Positions 32,514-40,551 of a stretch of DNA of 64,000 nucleotides are shown here, in pieces (position 1 is the stretch's first letter; each line of letters begins with the position of its first letter). Origin of the DNA: Paraprevotella clara YIT 11840 (GTDB lineage: Bacteria > Bacteroidota > Bacteroidia > Bacteroidales > Bacteroidaceae); NCBI RefSeq assembly GCF_000233955.1, contig NZ_JH376577.1, forward strand, positions 32,239 to 96,238, in the 5' to 3' direction. The notes under the pieces were generated by a model. The model had not been told where the DNA came from. It made no database searches and saw only the letters and a program-made list of their open reading frames with translations. Both the position numbers and the translations under genes were made by a program.

Positions 32514-34103
32514 TTACATCTTCATGCCCTTATTGTTTTTCTTTTGCGGCTTCTCCTGCTGCTGTTGCTGTGCGGTGTCCTTCGGGGCGGTCTGTCCCTT
32601 CCGCAACGGCTCCTTCAGGTTCTTGGTAGCCTCGTTGGTCTTGCCCTCGCTGTTCACCGCCACCTGCGTGCGGCTCTCGTTGGAAGGCGCGACCTTCTGC
32701 GCGTTATCGGGGTTGGTGTCGTAGCGGTACGGGCGTCCCTTCTCCGGGTTGAACCTGATGTACATCGTGGCGTGGAAGCCCTGCTTGTCGGTCACGTTCT
32801 CCAGTTTCACGGCTTTGCCAGCCACGTAGTCGGCTTTCTGCTGCTCGGTGAAGTCCACGCCGCTCCATTTGCTGATGGGGCGGATGCTGCCGTCGGCGTT
32901 CGTCCACGTGTTGCGGCGTTGCTCCTTGTTCGTGTTGGCTGTGTTTTCCGTACCCTGCGCCTGTCCCTGTGTGGGGTTGTTCTTGGCTTCCTGTGCTTGT
33001 GCGGCACGTGGCGACCTGCCGGTTCCCGGCACGAACTCCACGCCGCGCTGCTCCACGTTCACTTGCAGGGTGGTGACGAACTTCCTGCCGTCCTTGCGCT
33101 CGATGAGTTTGTCGCGCACAGGCAGCCCGGCACGCAGCATGTCCTGCTCCTGCTTGGTGATTTCCGTCTTGCCGATGCGCTCCGGTATGCGCACCTTGTT
33201 TGCCGGGACATCCGTGATTTCGTTCGTCTTGCGGTCGATGCTGACGAACGAGGGGATGATCTCGCCCGTTTCCCTGTCCACGAGGTCCACAACCCTGCCG
33301 AGGTTGCCCGTTTCGCGCAGGTTCTTCCGGTCGTCGTCGGAGAACTTGTGTTCCTTGTACTCGTCGAGTTTCTGCTCCTTGCGGATGAAGTGCGGCACAA
33401 GGCTGACGTTGCCCTCGCCGTCCTTCTTGAAGGAGAGGCGGGCATCCAGCTCGAAAGCCTCTCCGCCGAAATTGGGCGCCACCCTCACCAAGTCGGACTT
33501 GCCGTAGTTGAGCATCCGGTCAAGGTCGCCCGACTTTTCAAGGTCGTCGCGCTTCACGCCCCATTTCTCCTCCAACTCCTTCCAGTTGATCTTGCTCTCG
33601 TCGATGGGTTGGTAGCCCCGGTTGCTCTGCGCCTGCTGCGGGTTTTCCTGATTCTGTTCGTTTTTCTGTTCCATTTCTTCCTGTTTTTTAGGTTCGTCAT
33701 CTTGTTTCTGTTCCGGTTGTTCCTGCTTTTCGGCGGACTGCTCCTCCTGTACTTTCTTTTCGTAGCCGGAGGTGTCCACCTTGTGGGGCGCAAGCATCTC
33801 CTTGTTGCCCTCGGGGTCTTTCAGCAAGTCCTTGATAACTTCCAGCAGCTTGTCGGCTTGGTCCGCCGCGACACGGTAGAAACCGAAGCGGCTGGGCTCC
33901 TTGCACTGCCGGAAGAAGTTCTTGAAGAAGTTGTCCAGCACGTCCCCGTGCCTGTCGAATTGCAGGAAACTCTGCGCGTTCTCCGCCTTTGCGGGGGTAC
34001 GCTTGGGTGAGCCGTCGGCGTTAAGCCCGGCTACCACGCTAATCTCGCCCGTCTTCTCGTCGCGGACTATCAGCACGTCTTTTTCTGTTGTTTTCTTTGC
34101 CAT
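32514..34103 (-). CDS. DUF3945/DUF4099 ICE protein (Orf3-like)
   Basis: This 529-aa hydrophilic protein has an N-terminal DUF4099-like part (DVLIVRDEKTGEISVVAG, then FYRVAADQADKLLEVIKDLL), a glutamine/lysine-rich linker (about 115-175) and DUF3945-type repeats (RKFVTTLQVNVEQRGVEFVP; FTEQQKADYVAGKAVKLENV). DUF3945 proteins sit between the small HTH genes and the topoisomerase in CTnDOT-family elements. Its function is not known. It starts 20 bp after the HTH gene stop. Confidence 0.82.
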   Translation of the reverse strand: MAKKTTEKDVLIVRDEKTGEISVVAGLNADGSPKRTPAKAENAQSFLQFDRHGDVLDNFFKNFFRQCKEPSRFGFYRVAADQADKLLEVIKDLLKDPEGNKEMLAPHKVDTSGYEKKVQEEQSAEKQEQPEQKQDDEPKKQEEMEQKNEQNQENPQQAQSNRGYQPIDESKINWKELEEKWGVKRDDLEKSGDLDRMLNYGKSDLVRVAPNFGGEAFELDARLSFKKDGEGNVSLVPHFIRKEQKLDEYKEHKFSDDDRKNLRETGNLGRVVDLVDRETGEIIPSFVSIDRKTNEITDVPANKVRIPERIGKTEITKQEQDMLRAGLPVRDKLIERKDGRKFVTTLQVNVEQRGVEFVPGTGRSPRAAQAQEAKNNPTQGQAQGTENTANTNKEQRRNTWTNADGSIRPISKWSGVDFTEQQKADYVAGKAVKLENVTDKQGFHATMYIRFNPEKGRPYRYDTNPDNAQKVAPSNESRTQVAVNSEGKTNEATKNLKEPLRKGQTAPKDTAQQQQQEKPQKKNNKGMKM

Positions 34104-34123
34104 TTGAAAAATGTTTTAATGGG

Positions 34124-34474
34124 TTATTTATTAAAGAAATTATGGATACGCGCCTTGTAGAAGGCTATATCTTCCTTGCGGAAATTCTTTACGTGTTCGG
34201 AGAGGAATGTCAGTACGTCCTCCTCGCTGTAATAGGTCTTTTTGCCGAGCGTCTTGTACGGCAATGCACCGATGCTGCGGTAGCGCTGCAGGGTACGCTT
34301 GCTTATCTGGAGCAGCATGCAGAGGTCTTGGTTGTCGAACATCCTGATACTTTCCATCGGGTTCGGGGCTTTGCCGGACGGTCGCAGGGAGAGCAGCAGC
34401 TCGTCCTGACGGTCGAGCCGTTCCATCAGCTTCTGCATCCAGTCCTCAAAATTGTTTCGTGTAAGCAGTTCCAT
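34124..34474 (-). CDS. Small HTH protein, Xis-like
   Basis: This 116-aa protein contains an excisionase/MerR-type helix-turn-helix in its middle (FDNQDLCMLLQISKRTLQRY, residues 46-65, then KTLGKKTYYSEEDVLTFL). It follows a good RBS (AAGGAGGACATAAGAT). It is the second of two such genes immediately upstream of DUF3945-topB, matching the place of xis2d in the CTnDOT excision operon; that name is by position, not proven. Confidence 0.8.
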   Translation of the reverse strand: MELLTRNNFEDWMQKLMERLDRQDELLLSLRPSGKAPNPMESIRMFDNQDLCMLLQISKRTLQRYRSIGALPYKTLGKKTYYSEEDVLTFLSEHVKNFRKEDIAFYKARIHNFFNK

Positions 34475-34477
34475 ATC

Positions 34478-34837
34478 TTATGTCCTCCTTCCTTTGGGTT
34501 TGCCGCCGCCCGTGCGCAGCGTGTGGTTGCGTTTCAGTTCCGTCAGTGTCGCTGCATCTTCTGCCACGGTGCAGTCTGCGAGCAGGCGGTCTATTTCCGA
34601 CCGGCGGTAGCGGCATTTGCCGCGCAGCACGACATAGGCGATGCGCTGTTCGCTGCGCATACGTTGGAGGGTACGGGTACTCACGTTCAGCAGGTGCGCC
34701 GCCTCGCGGGTGGTGAGCAGCATGTCGGAAAACTCTCCCTTCCTCTCACCGGAAACGGCACGCACATAGACCGCTATCTCGGCTATCTGTTCCGTCAGGG
34801 CGGTGAAGGCGGAACTTTCAATCGTTATCACTTTCAT
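34478..34837 (-). CDS. Small HTH protein, Xis-like
   Basis: Start is taken at ATG 34837 (MKVITIESSAF) behind AAAGGACAAAAT; the longer frame adds 14 unlikely residues. The 119-aa protein has a helix-turn-helix (LTTREAAHLLNVSTRTLQRM, residues 42-61) and a strongly basic tail (GGGKPKGRRT). It is the first gene of the leftward excision-type operon and 3 bp from the next HTH gene, so it may be the xis2c equivalent. RteC is the expected activator by analogy with CTnDOT. Confidence 0.8.
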   Translation of the reverse strand: MKVITIESSAFTALTEQIAEIAVYVRAVSGERKGEFSDMLLTTREAAHLLNVSTRTLQRMRSEQRIAYVVLRGKCRYRRSEIDRLLADCTVAEDAATLTELKRNHTLRTGGGKPKGRRT

Positions 34838-34907
34838 ATTTTGTCCTTTCTTTTGTTTCTCTGCGGCAAAATTCGGCAATAAACAAAAGGAGCTTTAACA
34901 ACTCACT

Positions 34908-34967
34908 ACGTGACTCACGTAAGATTTTCTTTGAAAGTGACTCCGTAACCCGGACAACCGGCGCAAC
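34908..34967. promoter_or_regulatory. Operator-like motifs between the divergent HTH operons
   Basis: The palindrome ACGTGACTCACGT (34908-34920) overlaps AACTCACTA (34900-34908), which recurs beside int at 37488-37496. Further right CCCGGACAACCGGCGCAAC (34949-34967) shares 13 bp with the inverted sequence at 2512-2524 near oriT. These are candidates for Xis, Int-arm or RteC binding. Confidence 0.4.
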
Positions 34968-35013
34968 AAACTGCCATATAGCGGAAAACGGCACGCATTC
35001 AAGGCGGCTGCGT

Positions 35014-35021
35014 TACCTTTG
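35014..35021 (+). promoter_or_regulatory. -7 box for the rightward HTH gene pair
   Basis: TACCTTTG lies 27 bp before the ATG at 35048 and favours that start over the ATG at 35036. Confidence 0.6.
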
Positions 35022-35047
35022 CGGTAAATCATTAAATGTTTTGGTAT

Positions 35048-35341
35048 ATGGAAATCGTATCTATCGAGAAAAAGACCTTCGAGATGATGCTGGCGTCATT
35101 CAACGCCCTCTCGGAGAAAGTCGCCGCCCTAAGGCGCAAAAGCGACGGCGGGCGGCTGGAAAGGTGGCTCACGGGCGAGGAGGTCTGCGGGCAGTTGAGA
35201 ATCAGCCCGCGCACGTTGCAGTCATTGCGTGACAGGCGGCTTATCGGCTACTCGCAGATGAACCGCAGGTTCTATTACAGGCCGGAGGAGGTCAGGCGGC
35301 TTATTCCGCTTATCGGCACGATCTATCCCGATGGAAAATGA
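35048..35341 (+). CDS. HTH DNA-binding protein
   Basis: This 97-aa protein starts at ATG 35048 (MEIVSIEKKTFEMM). After an N-terminal helix it has a MerR/excisionase-like HTH (LTGEEVCGQLRISPRTLQSLRDRRL, about 42-66) and a wing (MNRRFYYRPEEV). It is divergent from the Xis-like operon and has its own -7 box. It may be a regulator of the excision operon or a further recombination directionality factor. Confidence 0.75.
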   Translation: MEIVSIEKKTFEMMLASFNALSEKVAALRRKSDGGRLERWLTGEEVCGQLRISPRTLQSLRDRRLIGYSQMNRRFYYRPEEVRRLIPLIGTIYPDGK

Positions 35342-35373
35342 CTCTGTTTTTATTAACCACTTAATCCGATGTT

Positions 35374-35679
35374 ATGATGAACGAGAACAACGAGGTTTTC
35401 TCAATGGAGGACGAGCAGGTTGCCACCGCGATACAGAATATGCTCAAAGGCTCCAAATGGCTCTCCGCATTTTTGGAAAGTTACCGTCCGCCACTGGACG
35501 GGGAACATTACCTGACGGACAAGGAGGTGGCGGAAATGCTCCGGGTAAGCCGCCGCACCTTGCAGGAGTATCGCAACAACAGGATGCTGCCCTTTATCCT
35601 TCTGGCAGGTAAGGTGCTTTATCCCGAATCGGGACTGCGTGAACTGTTGGAGGCGAATTACCTCAAGCCGCTGGAATAA
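35374..35679 (+). CDS. HTH DNA-binding protein
   Basis: This 101-aa protein has the same layout as its neighbour: N-terminal helices and then an HTH (LTDKEVAEMLRVSRRTLQEY, residues 47-66) with the strand LLAGKVLYPESGLREL. The first two codons are both ATG (35374, 35377). It follows 32 bp after the previous gene and ends in front of a strong 16-bp terminator shared with the opposite gene. Confidence 0.75.
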   Translation: MMNENNEVFSMEDEQVATAIQNMLKGSKWLSAFLESYRPPLDGEHYLTDKEVAEMLRVSRRTLQEYRNNRMLPFILLAGKVLYPESGLRELLEANYLKPLE

Positions 35680-35696
35680 GGCGGTTGCATGAAAAA

Positions 35697-35742
35697 AAAA
35701 AGGAAACGGACAGCACCCGATGGCGTTGTCCGTTTCCTTTTT
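35697..35742. terminator. Strong two-way terminator
   Basis: A perfect 16-bp stem (35697-35712/35727-35742) with a 14-nt loop has A-rich and T-rich flanks on both sides. It separates the convergent genes at 35374 (+) and 35761 (-). Confidence 0.9.
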
Positions 35743-35760
35743 CGTTGTCTGTATGCGTGT

Positions 35761-36123
35761 TCAGCAATATCCGGTTTTCCCGTTCTGTATGAACATCACG
35801 TATGCCTGCCTCTTTTCCTTTGAGAGTGCCTTCTCCACCAGCCACATGCGGAACACGTGTGTATAGTATGTGTTCAGCCGGAAGGCTACTGGAATGATGA
35901 TTTCAAGCGAGTAAACATCCGCGTACAGGCCGTTTTCAAGCTGTATGTAGCGGCATACCTCGTAGTCGTTCAGCACGTCCGACTTGCGGACGGCTTTGAT
36001 GGCGGCGTTCACTGCCGGGACGGTGGCATGGAACTCTTCGGCGATTTCCCCGGCGGTCATCCATACCTCGTTACCGGTTACGCTGACCGTCTTGTCCTCT
36101 ATAATGATTATGTCACGTTTCAT
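35761..36123 (-). CDS. RhuM/Fic-associated-like protein next to int
   Basis: This 120-aa protein has a winged-helix-like N-terminus (VWMTAGEIAEEFHATVPAVNAAIKAV, residues 20-45), then VCRYIQLENGLYADVYSLEIIIPVAFRLN, which is similar in style to the N-terminal part of RhuM-type proteins. It is much shorter than RhuM (over 300 aa), so it may be a separate small family. It starts 12 bp after the integrase stop and is probably co-transcribed with it. Function unknown. Confidence 0.6.
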   Translation of the reverse strand: MKRDIIIIEDKTVSVTGNEVWMTAGEIAEEFHATVPAVNAAIKAVRKSDVLNDYEVCRYIQLENGLYADVYSLEIIIPVAFRLNTYYTHVFRMWLVEKALSKEKRQAYVMFIQNGKTGYC

Positions 36124-36135
36124 GGCGTCTCTGTT

Positions 36136-37371
36136 TTAGATGGTACATCCTGCAAATTCCTCGATTTGGTTCAATCTTGCGGCAAGGTTCTCCATGTCTT
36201 GGTTGAGCTTCTCTTTGGTTATCTTCGCGTATATCTGCGTTGTCTTTATACTCTTGTGTCCCAGCATGGAACTGACTGTTTCGATGGGTACACCGTTGGA
36301 GAGGAACACCGTCGTGGCTGCCGTATGGCGGCTCTGATGCCACGTGATGTGCTTGGTGATGCCGCAACGCTTGGCGACGGCACGGATTCCGGCGAGGCAC
36401 GTGTTGTAGTGGGGAACAGGGAAAATCCTGCCGTTTTCGCACAGCCCGCGGTATTTGTCGATGATTTGTTTCGCAATGTCAAGCAGGCGGATGTTAGACA
36501 CCACGCCCGTCTTCTGGCGGTTGATGTTTATCCACTCGTGTTCATCGAAGTAGGTGCGGATGTTCTCTTCCGTCAAATTGCGCATATCGGCGAATGACAA
36601 GCCCGTGAAGGCGCAGAACAGGTAGAGGTCGCGGTATAGTTCCTGTTTGGCGTTCTTCAGTTTACCTTCCATCAGCAGGCGGATTTCGTCTTTGGTCAGG
36701 AAACTGCGTGTCGTTTCCTCCTTCTTGATTTCATACTCCCTGAACGGGTCGCGTGTGAGCCATTCGTTGTTGATGGCGATGAACACCATCGTCCGAAGTG
36801 GGCATACATACAGCCACACGGTATTGGTGCAGCAGTGTTTGTCCGTGCGCAGAAACATCTCGAAGTCGGAAATGAAAGCGGGGGTAAGCTCTTTCAACGC
36901 GATGTCCTTCACGTGGTAACGGATGTTGAGAAACTCTTGCAGGTGCTTGTAAACGGTCTTGTACTTCAAGAGTGTGCCTTTGGCTTTCATGCCTGCTTCC
37001 ACCTGCTTGGCATAGTCCTCGTTGTGTTGCTGGAACACCTGCATCAGCGTGTGATAGCGGTGTTCCAGTCCGAGAAAGGCGTTCTTCACCTTCTCTGCCG
37101 TGACGAAGTTGTCACGCTCCATGATTTCCTGATAGTGCTTGTTGATGCGCACCCGCATCTTGTCAAGCATGCGGTTCGTTTCGAGTGCCGCCGTGCTTCT
37201 GCCCGTGACACGTCCCCCTTTGGTGTCCCACAACTTGGGATCGATGGTCAGTTTGCAACTGAATTGCGTCTGGCTGCCGTCCACCGTGATGCGTCCCATG
37301 ACGGGAACCGTCCCGTCTTTTTTCACTACCTGACGTTTGAGGTAGTAAATAACTGAAAATGTACTCTTCAT
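36136..37371 (-). CDS. int: Tyrosine recombinase integrase (IntDOT-type)
   Basis: This 411-aa integrase has an arm-binding/SAM-like N-terminal part (residues 1-210) and the catalytic domain. Motifs visible are HQSRHTAAT (HxxR, near 346-354), LGHKSIKTT and IYAKI with the nucleophile tyrosine near 381. The first catalytic arginine position reads FTGLSFADM, with Ser instead of Arg, which is characteristic of IntDOT-like enzymes. It is the outermost ICE gene and faces the element end at 37.4-37.7 kb. Confidence 0.93.
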   Translation of the reverse strand: MKSTFSVIYYLKRQVVKKDGTVPVMGRITVDGSQTQFSCKLTIDPKLWDTKGGRVTGRSTAALETNRMLDKMRVRINKHYQEIMERDNFVTAEKVKNAFLGLEHRYHTLMQVFQQHNEDYAKQVEAGMKAKGTLLKYKTVYKHLQEFLNIRYHVKDIALKELTPAFISDFEMFLRTDKHCCTNTVWLYVCPLRTMVFIAINNEWLTRDPFREYEIKKEETTRSFLTKDEIRLLMEGKLKNAKQELYRDLYLFCAFTGLSFADMRNLTEENIRTYFDEHEWININRQKTGVVSNIRLLDIAKQIIDKYRGLCENGRIFPVPHYNTCLAGIRAVAKRCGITKHITWHQSRHTAATTVFLSNGVPIETVSSMLGHKSIKTTQIYAKITKEKLNQDMENLAARLNQIEEFAGCTI

Positions 37372-37726
37372 CGTCCTTAATTTTTTTGTTCAAAATTAGT
37401 TGGTGAAGAGCCCTCCTCTGATACGCAAATTGCGGAAGAACGGCGCAATCTTTTTTCGTTACCGGATTTTTTGCGTGAGTTGTCAGTAACTCACTAATCC
37501 TTAAAGCCTTGTTTCGTTATTCGTGTCCATTTCGTCACCTATTGAGCGTGGTTACGAACAAGTAACGTAGCTCCGTCTTGATTTGGCTTCGGCGTGGATT
37601 GTAATGGCTCTCGGAATAATTGGCAGCGTTAATGAAACCCCTGTAAATCAAATCCATTACCATATTCTTCCGCATTTCACTTTTTTGTAGTAACTTTGTT
37701 CCCACAAATATACACAGGTACTCGCA
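37372..37726. other. ICE end region and chromosome junction
   Basis: This 355-bp non-coding region lies between int and the first chromosomal gene. It holds the inverted repeat GTGAGTT-6-AACTCAC (37475-37494), several AT-rich blocks and GTAACTTTGT at 37690-37699. The last matches the CTnDOT core GTAnnTTTGC in 9 of 10 positions and also forms the -7 box of the next gene. The junction is therefore probably at about 37690. The other end is outside the window, so no direct repeat can be shown. Confidence 0.5.
37691..37698 (+). promoter_or_regulatory. -7 box of the PASTA protein gene
   Basis: TAACTTTG lies 28 bp before the ATG at 37727, giving a leader of about 22 nt. It may coincide with the ICE attachment core. 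Confidence 0.6.
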
Positions 37727-38383
37727 ATGACCATAAAAGAATTCTTCGGCAAACTGACCAGCAAAATCATTTGGGTGAATCTGCTGGCGATGTTCTTAAT
37801 CATAGTAGCCATCGCCGTTGGCATCTGGATTGGACTGGAACGCTACACCATGCACGGGGTGGAAATCACCGTGCCGAACGTGAAAGGCATGCGTGTGTAC
37901 GACGCACGCCAGACTTTGGAAAGGCAAGGGCTGGTGGCTGTTGTCACGGATTCCGGATACAACAAGACGCTGCCTTCCGGGACGGTGTTGGAACAGACTC
38001 CGGCCAACAACAGTCAAGTGAAACCCGGACGGGAAATCTACCTGACCATCAATACGACACGTACTCCCACCCTCCCGATGCCGGACATTGCCGACAACAG
38101 CTCCCTGCGCGAGGCGGAAGCGCGGTTAACGGCCATGGGATTCAAACTCAGCCCGTGTGAATACGTAGACGGCGAAAGAGATTGGGTGTACGGTGTGAAA
38201 TACCGAGGAAAGAACATCTTCGGGGGCGACCGTATCCCTATTGATGCCGAACTGACCCTACAAGTAGGAAGCGGAAGCTTTGGCGACGATTCGCTCTACG
38301 TTTCCGGCGACGACTCTATTTCCGTTATGGAAGAAGAGCTTTATGACGAAGACCGGGATGTCACGGTTCCGGATGATTTTTAA
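37727..38383 (+). CDS. Membrane protein with PASTA domains
   Basis: This 218-aa protein has one N-terminal transmembrane helix (LLAMFLIIVAIAVGIWIGL, residues 18-36) and at least two PASTA domains (TVPNVKGMRVYDARQTLERQGL, about 48-69; LPMPDIADNSSLREAEARLTAMGF, about 115-138). The tail is acidic. PASTA domains bind peptidoglycan-like ligands; here there is no kinase domain, unlike Gram-positive PknB. It is followed by the rluD-like gene and ddl, as usual in Bacteroidales. Confidence 0.88.
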   Translation: MTIKEFFGKLTSKIIWVNLLAMFLIIVAIAVGIWIGLERYTMHGVEITVPNVKGMRVYDARQTLERQGLVAVVTDSGYNKTLPSGTVLEQTPANNSQVKPGREIYLTINTTRTPTLPMPDIADNSSLREAEARLTAMGFKLSPCEYVDGERDWVYGVKYRGKNIFGGDRIPIDAELTLQVGSGSFGDDSLYVSGDDSISVMEEELYDEDRDVTVPDDF

Positions 38384-38404
38384 CGTACGTTCCTCCATGA
38401 TACA

Positions 38405-39493
38405 ATGAATACGGACTGTAACAACAAAGACAGGCTGCCATCGAACGGCATTCCGTTCACGGACGAAGAACCTGACGAAGAAGGCGTATCGGTGTATGAA
38501 CACCACCGCCTGACAGCGGACAGCGGACAAAAGCCGATGAGAATAGACAAGTTCCTGATGGAACATCTATACAATACGTCGCGCAACCGGCTGCAACGGG
38601 CCGCCGAGCAGGAGTTCATCCTCGTAAACGGACGGCCGGTGAAAAGCAGCTATAAGGTGAAACCGCTCGATGAAATCGTCATTCTCCTGGACCGACCTAA
38701 ATATGACAATGAAATCATCGCGGAAGACATTCCCCTCGACATCGTGTACGAAGACGAAGACCTGATGGTGGTGGACAAACCTGCGGGATTGGTGGTGCAT
38801 CCCGGATGCGGAAATTATACCGGCACGTTGGTCAATGCCATCGCCTGGCATCTAAAAGACAATCCGGACTATGACCCGAACGACCCGACCGTGGGATTGG
38901 TACACCGCATAGACAAGGATACCTCCGGACTTCTCGTAGTGGCCAAAAATGCCGATGCCAAAACGCATCTGGGCAAACAGTTCTTCAACAAAACCACCAA
39001 AAGACTGTACAATGCCTTGGTCTGGGGAAACTTTCAGGAGGAAGAAGGACGTATCGAAGGCAACATCGCCCGCCACCCGAAAGACCGGATGCAGATGGCA
39101 GTCTTCCCGCCGGACAGCGAAATCGGGAAACATGCCGTCACCCACTACCGCGTACTGGAGAATTTCAATTATGTCACGCTCGTGGAATGCAGGCTGGAAA
39201 CCGGACGTACCCATCAAATCCGAGCCCACATGAAACATATCGGCCATCCGCTTTTCAACGACGAACGTTATGGCGGAAACGAGATCCTGCGCGGCACACA
39301 ATTCAGTAAATACAAGCAATTCATACAGAACTGCTTTGCCGTATGCCCGCGTCAGGCACTCCATGCCCGGACGTTGGGATTCATACATCCGCGCAGCGGA
39401 CAGGAGATGTATTTCACTTCGGAACTCCCGGCGGACATGACGACACTATTGGAACGGTGGCGCAGTTACACCGCGCACAGGGATATGGAATAA
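38405..39493 (+). CDS. rluD: RluA/RluD-family 23S rRNA pseudouridine synthase
   Basis: This 362-aa enzyme has an N-terminal S4 RNA-binding domain (MRIDKFLMEHLYNTSRNRLQ, about 46-65) and the pseudouridine synthase domain with the catalytic Asp in HRIDKDTSGLLVVAKN (near 165-180), plus TGRTHQIRAHMKHIGHPLFND. It modifies uridines in 23S rRNA helix 69 if it is a true RluD. The first 45 residues are an extra hydrophilic extension. It lies 21 bp after the PASTA gene. Confidence 0.88.
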   Translation: MNTDCNNKDRLPSNGIPFTDEEPDEEGVSVYEHHRLTADSGQKPMRIDKFLMEHLYNTSRNRLQRAAEQEFILVNGRPVKSSYKVKPLDEIVILLDRPKYDNEIIAEDIPLDIVYEDEDLMVVDKPAGLVVHPGCGNYTGTLVNAIAWHLKDNPDYDPNDPTVGLVHRIDKDTSGLLVVAKNADAKTHLGKQFFNKTTKRLYNALVWGNFQEEEGRIEGNIARHPKDRMQMAVFPPDSEIGKHAVTHYRVLENFNYVTLVECRLETGRTHQIRAHMKHIGHPLFNDERYGGNEILRGTQFSKYKQFIQNCFAVCPRQALHARTLGFIHPRSGQEMYFTSELPADMTTLLERWRSYTAHRDME

Positions 39494-39528
39494 ACAGAAA
39501 CATAAGCTTATTATAATATCAGCAAAAA

Positions 39529-40536
39529 ATGAAAAAAACAATCGCGATTGTAGCCGGAGGGGATTCCTCCGAACACGACGTTTCCCTTCGGAGCGCCGAA
39601 GGTATCCATTCCTTTCTCGACAAGGAAAGATATGAAGTTTATATCATTGAAATCAAAGGTATGACATGGGAGGCTCATCTGAAAGACGGGAGCCGTTCGA
39701 ACGTGGACCGCAACGATTTCAGCTTCATGGAAGGCGGCAAGCGTATCCGGCCTGATTTCGCCTACATCACCATACATGGCACTCCGGGCGAGAACGGTAT
39801 CCTGCAAGGATATTTCGACCTCATCCATCTGCCTTACTCCACATCGGACGTGCTCGTGGAGGCCATGACGTTCAATAAATTCACCCTGAACCAGTACCTG
39901 AAAGGATTCGGTGTCAGCGTCAGCGAAAGCCTCATCGTCCGTAAAGGGTTCGAGCATTTGATCACCGATGACGAAATCATAGAAAAAATAGGTTTGCCCT
40001 GTTTCGTGAAGCCCAATGCGGGCGGTTCCAGTTTCGGTGTGACGAAAGTGAAAAGCGCCGACCAGATACACGAAGCCATTCTGAAAGCCATGCGCGAAAG
40101 CGACGAAGTGATGGTGGAAGCCTTCATGGAAGGAACGGAAATCAGCCAGGGGTGCTACAAGACGCAAGAGAAAGAAGTGGTGCTGCCCGCCACCGAAGTG
40201 GTGAGCGACAACGAGTTTTTCGATTACAACGCCAAGTACAACGGACAGGTCAGGGAAATCACGCCGGCACGCCTGAAAGAAGAAACCGCCGAACGCGTAA
40301 GCCTCATCACCTCCATGATATATGACATCTTGGGATGTAACGGAATCATCCGGGTGGACTATATCATCACGCACACCACCGACGAAAACGGCAAAGAGAG
40401 AGAACGAATCAACATGTTGGAAGTCAACACCACACCGGGCATGACCGCCACCAGTTTCATTCCCCAACAGGTACGGGCTGCCGGAATGGACATGAAAGAC
40501 GTGTTGACCGACATCATCGAAAACAAACTGTCATAA
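39529..40536 (+). CDS. ddl: D-alanine--D-alanine ligase
   Basis: This 335-aa ATP-grasp enzyme joins two D-alanines for peptidoglycan. Motifs: GGDSSEHDVSLRSA near 9-22, FVKPNAGGSSFGVTKV near 159-174, and the metal/product site NMLEVNTTPGMTATSF near 298-313. Length fits the family. It is 35 bp after the pseudouridine synthase gene and 15 bp before the acyltransferase gene, suggesting one operon of envelope-related genes. Confidence 0.94.
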   Translation: MKKTIAIVAGGDSSEHDVSLRSAEGIHSFLDKERYEVYIIEIKGMTWEAHLKDGSRSNVDRNDFSFMEGGKRIRPDFAYITIHGTPGENGILQGYFDLIHLPYSTSDVLVEAMTFNKFTLNQYLKGFGVSVSESLIVRKGFEHLITDDEIIEKIGLPCFVKPNAGGSSFGVTKVKSADQIHEAILKAMRESDEVMVEAFMEGTEISQGCYKTQEKEVVLPATEVVSDNEFFDYNAKYNGQVREITPARLKEETAERVSLITSMIYDILGCNGIIRVDYIITHTTDENGKERERINMLEVNTTPGMTATSFIPQQVRAAGMDMKDVLTDIIENKLS

Positions 40537-40551
40537 CAAACCTTACAGCTT

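Noticed and set aside
30481..34010. Two long + strand ORFs (487 and 521 aa)
   Set aside because: They are antisense to topB and DUF3945, with no domain features.
35857..36597. 246-aa + strand ORF over int
   Set aside because: Antisense shadow of the integrase and the gene beside it.
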